Source of the DNA: a virus
Reading direction: 5' to 3' (one strand)
DNA length: 44,617 nt
IMG/VR virus record: IMGVR_UViG_3300022074_000096
Span: 1-44,617 of that record
Position numbers and translations under genes: made by a program. The first letter of the stretch is position 1, and every line of letters starts with the position of its first letter. Of this stretch, positions 39,117-44,617 are shown piece by piece. The notes below the pieces were generated by a model. The model had not been told where the DNA came from, did not search any database, and was given only the letters and a program-made list of their open reading frames with translations.

Positions 39117-39780
39117 CTATTTTAAGACCAATATCTTCAATCATCGTTCTTAAAATTTCGTTGTCTGCTTTTAATGCTTTTACAGATTCAATTAGAACAC
39201 CAATCAATCCATTATAATTAACTTGTTTTGGATTGGTATTTGCAACTAATTCTGGGAATACAGATTCAACTTCCTGTGCAATTACTCCCATTGAATCCAT
39301 TTGGGGGGATTCAACCCAAGTAAACTCAACACCCCGTATTAATTCAATTTTCTCAAGAGCATCTTTTATTGTAACAATATTTGTTTTTAAAGACTGATCC
39401 GAAGTTGTATTAAAATCTTGTGCTGATACAGTTCCAGCAACTTGTAAAGCTGATGTTGGATTTGTTGTTCCAATTCCAACAGAACCTAATGTATGAATTC
39501 CCGCACTTGTTTTTATGAAATGCGGAACTCCTGAAGTAACTGTTACAATACCAACAGAAATTTGTGATACATTGATACCTGGTCCGAAGTTTATTGTTCC
39601 TGCGGTTCCTACAGTTGAACCATCATCTTCAATAATTACTCCAGAACCAGATCCAACAACACCAGTTAAACCAGAACCATCGCCAATAAAATTAGCAGCG
39701 GTTACAATGCCACTGACTTGCAAACCAAGACCTGTTAAAGTACCAAGTGGATTTATTAGTTGTGCCCTTGTCTGAGACAT
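39112..39780 (-). CDS. Tail-fibre protein with S74 intramolecular chaperone tip (222 aa)
   Basis: ATG 39780 (MSQTRAQLINPLGTLTGLGL). A longer frame would run through a late promoter and candidate terminator, so I reject it. Residues 24-42 hold a fibre repeat (GIVTAANFIGDGSGLTG). From residue 127, TSDQSLKTNI gives the Ser127/Lys132 pair of peptidase S74 autoproteolysis, followed by MGVIAQEVESVFPELV, the standard S74 core. The domain trimerises the fibre and cuts itself off. TATAAATA lies upstream at 39798. Confidence 0.85.
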   Translation of the reverse strand: MSQTRAQLINPLGTLTGLGLQVSGIVTAANFIGDGSGLTGVVGSGSGVIIEDDGSTVGTAGTINFGPGINVSQISVGIVTVTSGVPHFIKTSAGIHTLGSVGIGTTNPTSALQVAGTVSAQDFNTTSDQSLKTNIVTIKDALEKIELIRGVEFTWVESPQMDSMGVIAQEVESVFPELVANTNPKQVNYNGLIGVLIESVKALKADNEILRTMIEDIGLKIG

Positions 39781-39797
39781 TATACACGCTTTTTGAA

Positions 39798-39805
39798 TAT
39801 TTATA
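39798..39805 (-). promoter_or_regulatory. T4-type late promoter
   Basis: Minus-strand TATAAATA, the exact consensus, 18 nt before ATG 39780, directly after the candidate terminator 39807-39831. Confidence 0.75.
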
Positions 39806-39806
39806 A

Positions 39807-39831
39807 GAAAACCGAGCAGTAATTTACTCAG
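39807..39831 (-). terminator. Weak terminator after the oxygenase genes
   Basis: Stem CTGAG / CTCGG (5 pairs, one G-U) with a ten-base loop, followed by TTTTC. Short, but it lies exactly between the oxygenase operon and a late promoter. Confidence 0.4.
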
Positions 39832-39839
39832 TCTTATAT

Positions 39840-40490
39840 TTAATAATTCATTCTTTGGTTTAGATGAGGACAAATCAAATTGTAAGAAACTGTGATTCTT
39901 TCCGAATCGGTTTTCTTTTCTTCTACAAAATGATGCAATGATGCTGGGAAAAATAGCATCTCTCCTTCTTTTGGAAAATGTTTATATCCTAATGCTGGGA
40001 AATGTGTTGGTTCGCCATCTGGATCTTGCACATATATAATGGATGAAAAATCTCCAGCATGATTATGCAGAGGATTATCATCACCATTATAAGTAAAGTT
40101 CATCCAAATGTCATATCCATCATAATGACCCTCCGCTTCTCTCATAAAAGTTGAGCGACTATAACCACCTTTACTTCCATCTGGATGAATTTTTTCTGGT
40201 TGGTTTGTAGTCTTCAAATATAATTCTGATAAATGAATTACATATCCAAGAAAAAATGAATTATCAACATATTTTTTAGGAATTCCTGTTTGATAAGTAT
40301 TGTGATTAGTTCCTACATTTATATGATTTAAAAGTGCTGCATAAGGATCATCCTTAATTTTTCTACATGGTTCAATCCAAGATTTTACTTCATCAAAGAT
40401 TTTATCAGGAAGTTTAACCTTCATGATTAAATTAGGAGTTTCCCCAATTAAAGTAACATTGTCAAAAATTTCTTCAATAGTTTTCATCAT
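39840..40490 (-). CDS. 2OG-Fe(II) oxygenase-like protein (216 aa)
   Basis: The core reads GYDIWMNFTYNGDDNPLHNH, then GDFSSIIYVQD and MLFFPASLHHFVEE, ERITVSYN. This HxH-type site (H-N-H) with distal His and Arg matches a 2OG-Fe(II) oxygenase family (TIGR02466 type) that I remember as common in cyanophages. The substrate is unknown. Two ATGs (40490 and 40487) are possible; the former overlaps the previous stop. Confidence 0.8.
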   Translation of the reverse strand: MMKTIEEIFDNVTLIGETPNLIMKVKLPDKIFDEVKSWIEPCRKIKDDPYAALLNHINVGTNHNTYQTGIPKKYVDNSFFLGYVIHLSELYLKTTNQPEKIHPDGSKGGYSRSTFMREAEGHYDGYDIWMNFTYNGDDNPLHNHAGDFSSIIYVQDPDGEPTHFPALGYKHFPKEGEMLFFPASLHHFVEEKKTDSERITVSYNLICPHLNQRMNY

Positions 40491-41212
40491 TCCCTCGCCA
40501 TATCATTTGCACATTGAGCACGCTGACCATCAGCGAGCACATAATGAAAGAATACTTGATGATAGTAAGTATCATCTTTTTGTCCAAGTTTTCGGATAAA
40601 ATGATTTCCAGTGTCTTTTGAAACCAATGGATCACGCCAGTGTGGACGCTCACAACCTTTGTAAATCATTCCATCGCCAGGTTCTAAACAAACAGAACGA
40701 TTTTCTCCTGATTTTACAACCTCTGTTTTTTTCTTATCACTATAAGTATCTGGAGTTTTTATCCATAAAGGCCAACATTCTTTAAGATTAGTGCTAATGT
40801 GAACACTCACAGATATTTCACAAGCAGGTCTATCAGCATGAAGTGCCAATCCTTGTCCAGCAAAATAAAAACGATCGTAGTAATAAGTATTGTATAACTT
40901 TCTACCAATTGCTTTTTCTAATTTTAGTCTAATACCAGAATGAATATGTAAATATTGTGGACGTGTATAACAAGCAAGTGATCCTTCTACCTGCCCTTCA
41001 AGATCTGTAAAAGTAAATTGATCGTCTCTTTTACCCCAATAATTAATTTGTCCTCTCATTTCTGGAACAGGAACAAATAATTCTTTAGGATCCCACAAAT
41101 CTTTTATGACAAGATATCCATCTCTATCAAATTGTTCATTCTTTGTCCAAGAAGTTCCACTGTTAATTTTCTCTTGAAACTGAATTTCATTAAGGTTCAT
41201 TTGTTCTGCCAT
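40487..41212 (-). CDS. 2OG-Fe(II) oxygenase-like protein (241 aa)
   Basis: Candidate iron ligands H125-A-D127 and H191 (LALHADRP, CERPHWRDP) with a nearby arginine. EPGDGMIYKGCERPHWRDP is typical of cyanophage 2OG oxygenases I remember. Two Cys lie close to the distal His. Substrate unknown. GAGGT precedes the ATG at 41212; the gap to the previous gene is 8 nt. Confidence 0.8.
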   Translation of the reverse strand: MAEQMNLNEIQFQEKINSGTSWTKNEQFDRDGYLVIKDLWDPKELFVPVPEMRGQINYWGKRDDQFTFTDLEGQVEGSLACYTRPQYLHIHSGIRLKLEKAIGRKLYNTYYYDRFYFAGQGLALHADRPACEISVSVHISTNLKECWPLWIKTPDTYSDKKKTEVVKSGENRSVCLEPGDGMIYKGCERPHWRDPLVSKDTGNHFIRKLGQKDDTYYHQVFFHYVLADGQRAQCANDMARE

Positions 41213-41220
41213 AATTTACC

Positions 41221-41841
41221 TCACTTCCAACGAGGACCAACAGTCCACCCAACGATAGACTTACGGAGACCAGACTTAACAGGAAGAACACGATGTTGAG
41301 TGCGAGAATCAAAAAGAATTATACAACCACGCTTTCTGGGGGCAAAGTATGACTTACCTGCCTCATCAAGCAATTGAAGATTACCACCTTCATAATCATC
41401 AGGATCAGAAAGTTGAAGTACGAATGAAAGTTTACGAACTAGTTCGGTATTCTCGTTAACAAAGTCCTGTGCTCTGCCTTCCATCCTATTGCCAACACTT
41501 GCTGGTTTATAATGACAGGCAAGACCAGAATCATTATGCCAACCATAAAATTGTCCGGGCCCATACTGTGTGTATTGCATAGACTCGCCATCAATACAGT
41601 GGAGATCATACAAAAAGTTTTCACGATTTGCACGTTCAATATAATGCCACATGAATCCACCCAACCAATGAGAGGATGGAACCCATGCATTTTTTGAATC
41701 GCGCTTATCTTTATTCAATGAATCACCCATAAGACGAGAATCTCCCATCTGATCATCAAACTTTTCAGTTAAATCTTTCTCTAAAATGTCTACAACATCC
41801 TCAGGGATGTCGGAATAATACCAAACACTTTGAAATGCCAA
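41221..41841 (-). CDS. 2OG-Fe(II) oxygenase, PKHD/P4H type (206 aa)
   Basis: H102-N-D104 in QFYGWHNDSG, distal H183 in RTQHRVLPV and R193 in GLRKSIVGW make the full HxD...H...R site of prolyl-4-hydroxylase-like (PiuC-type) oxygenases. DYEGGNLQLL and GCIILFDSRTQHR are characteristic. The start is TTG at 41841 with AGGAG 8 nt upstream; the nearer ATG at 41848 is in another frame. A sigma70-like promoter lies just upstream. Probable protein or small-molecule hydroxylase; substrate unknown. Confidence 0.9.
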   Translation of the reverse strand: MAFQSVWYYSDIPEDVVDILEKDLTEKFDDQMGDSRLMGDSLNKDKRDSKNAWVPSSHWLGGFMWHYIERANRENFLYDLHCIDGESMQYTQYGPGQFYGWHNDSGLACHYKPASVGNRMEGRAQDFVNENTELVRKLSFVLQLSDPDDYEGGNLQLLDEAGKSYFAPRKRGCIILFDSRTQHRVLPVKSGLRKSIVGWTVGPRWK

Positions 41842-41868
41842 TTTTCATTCTCCTAGTATTCAAAATCA

Positions 41869-41897
41869 ATTATAGTTTAAGTAATTTGTAAAGTCAA
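41869..41897 (-). promoter_or_regulatory. Host-type sigma70 promoter for the oxygenase operon
   Basis: On the minus strand TTGACT (41892-41897), a 17-nt spacer and TATAAT (41869-41874), a near-perfect bacterial promoter about 28 nt from the TTG start. No late promoter box is visible in this gap. Confidence 0.75.
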
Positions 41898-41908
41898 CTA
41901 AATTATTC

Positions 41909-42319
41909 TTATTCTGCAGGTGTCGTATCCTTAAATACCCATCCTGTTGTATTATCTGCTTGGTATGCTTCTTCATCCCATTCATAATATCCATCTTTTC
42001 CTGAAGGAGTTTCTGGCATAGGAATTGGAGAATCCCATTCAGTAGTGGTTTCGTTTACAGTCCAAGATGGGTGTGGTTGTGGTAGAAGAAATACATTTCT
42101 GCTTGGATCATAAGTAAATCCTTTTCCTGCATATCTTGCTCTTTGAGTTCCATTATATGAGGTTTGTTTCCAATTAGTGCTTTCACCAAATAATCCCTTC
42201 AAGTATTCAATACCAATTGATTCATCTTCATTTCCATTTGAATCTAAAACATCTGAATTTGCAACAACAATAACTCGTGTCACAACATTATTTGAATCTA
42301 ATTCTGCAAAATGTGCCAT
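41909..42319 (-). CDS. Conserved cyanophage fibre-linked protein with PIPMP module (136 aa)
   Basis: MAHFAELDSNNVVTRVIVV, YAGKGFTYDPSRNVFLLPQP and HPSWTVNETTTEWDSPIPMP match a widespread cyanophage family I remember (MAHFAxLDxNNVV...NYAGxGYTYD...PSWxLNE). It lies directly after a glycine-rich fibre gene, like its C-terminal relative at 14625. Function unknown; a fibre-associated or chaperone role is possible. Confidence 0.8.
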   Translation of the reverse strand: MAHFAELDSNNVVTRVIVVANSDVLDSNGNEDESIGIEYLKGLFGESTNWKQTSYNGTQRARYAGKGFTYDPSRNVFLLPQPHPSWTVNETTTEWDSPIPMPETPSGKDGYYEWDEEAYQADNTTGWVFKDTTPAE

Positions 42320-42344
42320 GGTTAATTAATAATCCTCTCTTTGA

Positions 42345-42356
42345 TATTTATTTATG
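42345..42356 (-). promoter_or_regulatory. T4-type late promoter
   Basis: Overlapping CATAAATA and AATAAATA on the minus strand (CATAAATAAATA), about 26-30 nt from ATG 42319. Confidence 0.6.
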
Positions 42357-43950
42357 AAAGTAAATCAACAGGAACTGCGTATCTAATTATAGCAATACCT
42401 GAACCACCAGAACCACCATGATTTCCACCGGCACCGCCGCCACCGCCGCCACCCGTCAACTGTGCGCCATGTTGGCCATAACTTGTAGGATATGGACCAC
42501 CTTGGGGACTTGGAGCCGTATCACCACCAGGAGGAGTAGGATAATTTGGATATTGTTGATTTTGTGGACCAGTACCTTCACCGCCGCCACCGGTGCCACC
42601 TAATCCTCGATATGAATATGAGTAATTGGGAGTGCTTCCACCACCACCACCGCCACCAAAGGATCCATCAAAACGGAGTATGGCATCAAATGGCATAACA
42701 TTTTCTGGTATTCCTCCTGGTGCCATGAAAAATGGCATTGGGAATTCTGGAACAGAAAGTCCTGGTCCTCCATTACCGGAATAAAATTTTGTCGATGGAT
42801 ATGATGGAGATTGTGGGTAAGTATGTTCCGTATATGCTCTTTGTCCAGCACCACCAGCACCGCCACCGCCGCCAGCGGCAATACCATTATTGGGAATAAA
42901 GTTAGGAGTTGTATTTCTAGCATTTCCTCCACCAGGATACCCTTGTCCTGGTTGTCCAGCACCACCCACTGAAACTGGTGGAGTGCTATTAGTAGTATTA
43001 TATTGAGAGTATGCACCGCCACCAGATCCACCATTTTGACCTTTTCCCCAATGATTTCCAAATGGCGCAGGGTTTGTTGATGGCATTGTTGGGTTGCCAC
43101 TACCACCAGTACCACCACCAATTGCTCTAAAATGAACCGTGCCAGGCGAAGATGCTGGAGTTAAAACAGTATCTTCTCCTGGATTGTTATAAGGATTTGG
43201 ACTATATTTTGCGCCACCAGCACCAACAGTCATTGTATAAGTTCCGGCAGATAAACCAAGCGCTGTTGGTCCAGTTCTTTTAATAACACCACCACCACCG
43301 CCGCCGCCACCAGAACGGTATGAGGTGTTATAAAAACCACCAGCTCCGCCGCCACCGACCATCATCATAACCATGTCAGAGGAATTAGAAGATGCCGAAC
43401 CTAAAGTAAAATTAGATGTTCCTGTAAATAAGTGATACCTATAATATCCTGTAGGAGAAGATCCACTTGTCTGATCAAATTGATAATTTCCACCAGTCAG
43501 AGTGAATGGAGCTACTTTTGTTTTAAAATTATATGAACTTGTTCCTGCATAGAACGATGAATTAAATGTATCTGCAATACCAACTGACGGAAGGGTTACG
43601 AAGTAAGTGGTATTGATATTTAAATTGTTCGTAGGATCAACAATTAACTCTTTATCGTTAATAATTGCTCTCGTAGATATACCACAAGTAAATGATTCAA
43701 AAATGGTTCCGGTTGCAGTTCCGGATCTAATATGGATAGTTCCAACACCAGAGAACATAATCTCTTGGTCAAAAGTAAATACTATATTTATTCCTAATTC
43801 AGAATCTTCAGACAATGCTAGTGGCGAAAAACCTACGATTTTAGGAGCAAATTTTAATTGAGATCCATCACCAGTAACTCCATTCGGAAATGATACTGGA
43901 CCATCCGCATTAGCATTTGTTATTTGATCAACTCTTAGTTTTGATGACAT
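42352..43950 (-). CDS. Glycine-rich fibre/adhesin-like protein with SKLRVDQI leader (532 aa)
   Basis: Opens MSSKLRVDQITNANADGPVS, then FPNGVTGDGSQL. Residues 40-145 hold an Ig-like domain (KIVGFSPLALSEDSELGINI, FTFDQEIMFSG, NTTYFVTLP), of the SwmA/Big type. From residue about 150 comes the entry strand and the glycine-rich region with loops rich in Pro, Asn and Tyr; it ends GGSGIAIIRYAV. AAGGGAA is the ribosome site. Followed by the PIPMP gene at 41909. Confidence 0.8.
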   Translation of the reverse strand: MSSKLRVDQITNANADGPVSFPNGVTGDGSQLKFAPKIVGFSPLALSEDSELGINIVFTFDQEIMFSGVGTIHIRSGTATGTIFESFTCGISTRAIINDKELIVDPTNNLNINTTYFVTLPSVGIADTFNSSFYAGTSSYNFKTKVAPFTLTGGNYQFDQTSGSSPTGYYRYHLFTGTSNFTLGSASSNSSDMVMMMVGGGGAGGFYNTSYRSGGGGGGGGVIKRTGPTALGLSAGTYTMTVGAGGAKYSPNPYNNPGEDTVLTPASSPGTVHFRAIGGGTGGSGNPTMPSTNPAPFGNHWGKGQNGGSGGGAYSQYNTTNSTPPVSVGGAGQPGQGYPGGGNARNTTPNFIPNNGIAAGGGGGAGGAGQRAYTEHTYPQSPSYPSTKFYSGNGGPGLSVPEFPMPFFMAPGGIPENVMPFDAILRFDGSFGGGGGGGSTPNYSYSYRGLGGTGGGGEGTGPQNQQYPNYPTPPGGDTAPSPQGGPYPTSYGQHGAQLTGGGGGGGAGGNHGGSGGSGIAIIRYAVPVDLLS

Positions 43951-43972
43951 TTCCCTTCTTTTGTCGTTTAGT

Positions 43973-43980
43973 TATTTAGT
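43973..43980 (-). promoter_or_regulatory. Variant late promoter
   Basis: Minus-strand ACTAAATA at the standard position before ATG 43950. One mismatch more than the other late boxes. Confidence 0.4.
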
Positions 43981-43983
43981 AAA

Positions 43984-44617
43984 TTAAACTGGATATCTTA
44001 ATATGGCAATACCAGATCCACCTCTTCCTGATCTGTAACTCGGTGCGGGTCCACAACTTCCACCTCCCCCACCACCAGTGAAACGAGCACCATCTGCTGC
44101 ATAATTTTCTGGACCAGGATAGATATTCGTAACATTTGGACGTGTTGGCCAGGATGGATTGTATACTGGAGGACCAAAAGGACTAATTGGTGTGTATATT
44201 CTATATCCATGTCCACCACCACCACGACCACCTCTCCCAGCAGTCATATAAGTCTCATGAGCTGGATGGGATGGATTTGGTTGTCTTGCAGATCCACCAC
44301 CGCCGCCACCGCCATAATATCCTTGTGGACCAATTCCCATTAGTTGACCGTTATCAGCATTATTCAAAACCTGAGTTGACCATTCCGTCCACTGAGTTCC
44401 TGGTAATGGTAAAATATTTGGATTCAAATAAGGACCCCAATGATCAAAACCAAATTCTGGCACTGCTATTCCATCCCCACCCGAACCAGATTTTGTTCCT
44501 GGATAACTGGGGTTAGGCGGATTGGGATAAGGACTCCATGTTTGTCCTGGTTGTCCTGCACCACCACCACCGCCAGAAGTTTGTCTGCCTCTATCAGGTC
44601 CATTATTGCCAGGACCA
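43984..44617 (-). CDS. Glycine-rich fibre/adhesin-like protein, C-terminal part
   Basis: The frame is open to the window end, so the start lies outside. The sequence is rich in Gly, Asn, Pro and Tyr: TSGGGGGAGQPGQTWSPY, SGSGGDGIAVPEFG, QGYYGGGGGGGSARQPN. It ends GRGGSGIAILRYPV, the same final strand as the other glycine-rich proteins. At least 210 residues. Fourth member of the polyglycine-type adhesin set and adjacent to the third. Confidence 0.75.
   Translation of the reverse strand, partial: GPGNNGPDRGRQTSGGGGGAGQPGQTWSPYPNPPNPSYPGTKSGSGGDGIAVPEFGFDHWGPYLNPNILPLPGTQWTEWSTQVLNNADNGQLMGIGPQGYYGGGGGGGSARQPNPSHPAHETYMTAGRGGRGGGGHGYRIYTPISPFGPPVYNPSWPTRPNVTNIYPGPENYAADGARFTGGGGGGSCGPAPSYRSGRGGSGIAILRYPV

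Noticed and set aside
25234-41841. Prolyl-4-hydroxylase-like gene paired with a collagen-like substrate
   Set aside because: Attractive, but the collagen tracts have almost no proline in the Y position, so classic collagen prolyl hydroxylation does not fit. Other targets are open.
1-44617. tRNA genes, integrase, transposase or diversity-generating reverse transcriptase
   Set aside because: No cloverleaf-like segment, recombinase motif or template/variable repeat pair was noticed by eye; a tRNA scan was not possible.

Overview
The window looks like part of a T4-like myovirus genome infecting marine picocyanobacteria (Synechococcus/Prochlorococcus type). Every supported gene lies on the minus strand, so transcription runs from high to low coordinates, with 1-14 nt overlaps and very short gaps. 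The evidence is T4-type late promoter boxes (GATAAATA/TATAAATA) before structural genes, many small proteins whose sequences match families I remember from T4-like cyanophages, fibre repeats of the GIVTATSFxGDGSxLTG type, and three 2-oxoglutarate oxygenases. No tRNA, CRISPR array, integrase or insertion sequence was seen. The assignment rests on recognition of families, not on a database search.

Right part (about 12.4-44.6 kb, read right to left): a virion fibre/baseplate region. It holds four glycine-rich adhesin-like proteins (one cut by the window end), a 2223-aa collagen-like protein with a cupredoxin-like domain inside it, a 1668-aa structural protein, a 1087-aa beta-helix-like fibre, an 887-aa fibre, an S74-chaperone-tipped fibre, small baseplate-like proteins, and two proteins sharing a C-terminal PIPMP module next to glycine-rich fibres. 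Three consecutive 2OG-Fe(II) oxygenase genes lie inside this region behind a sigma70-like promoter (TTGACT-N17-TATAAT) and end at a candidate terminator; late promoters flank them. Between the 1668-aa protein and a small fibre are two overlapping genes: a GH130-like beta-propeller protein, and a 665-aa protein joining TPR, WavE-type glycosyltransferase-like and 2OG-oxygenase-like parts. A nested hairpin terminator at 12.4 kb closes the region.

Left part (1-12.4 kb): a dense accessory/early-type block of about 38 mostly small genes. Recognisable members are a SprT-like metallopeptidase, a GT25 glycosyltransferase, a beta-class DNA methyltransferase, an SF2 helicase, and a protein with a ligase-like KxDG motif. 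At least six genes of 32-53 aa were found by reading the intervals between longer genes.

The most unusual feature is a family of eight nearly identical ~25-nt intergenic elements, all in the first 8 kb, that fill the gap between the stop codon of one gene and the start of the next. On the transcribed strand they carry a copy of the 16S anti-Shine-Dalgarno sequence (UCACCUC). They resemble mobile regulatory cassettes, but their function is unknown.
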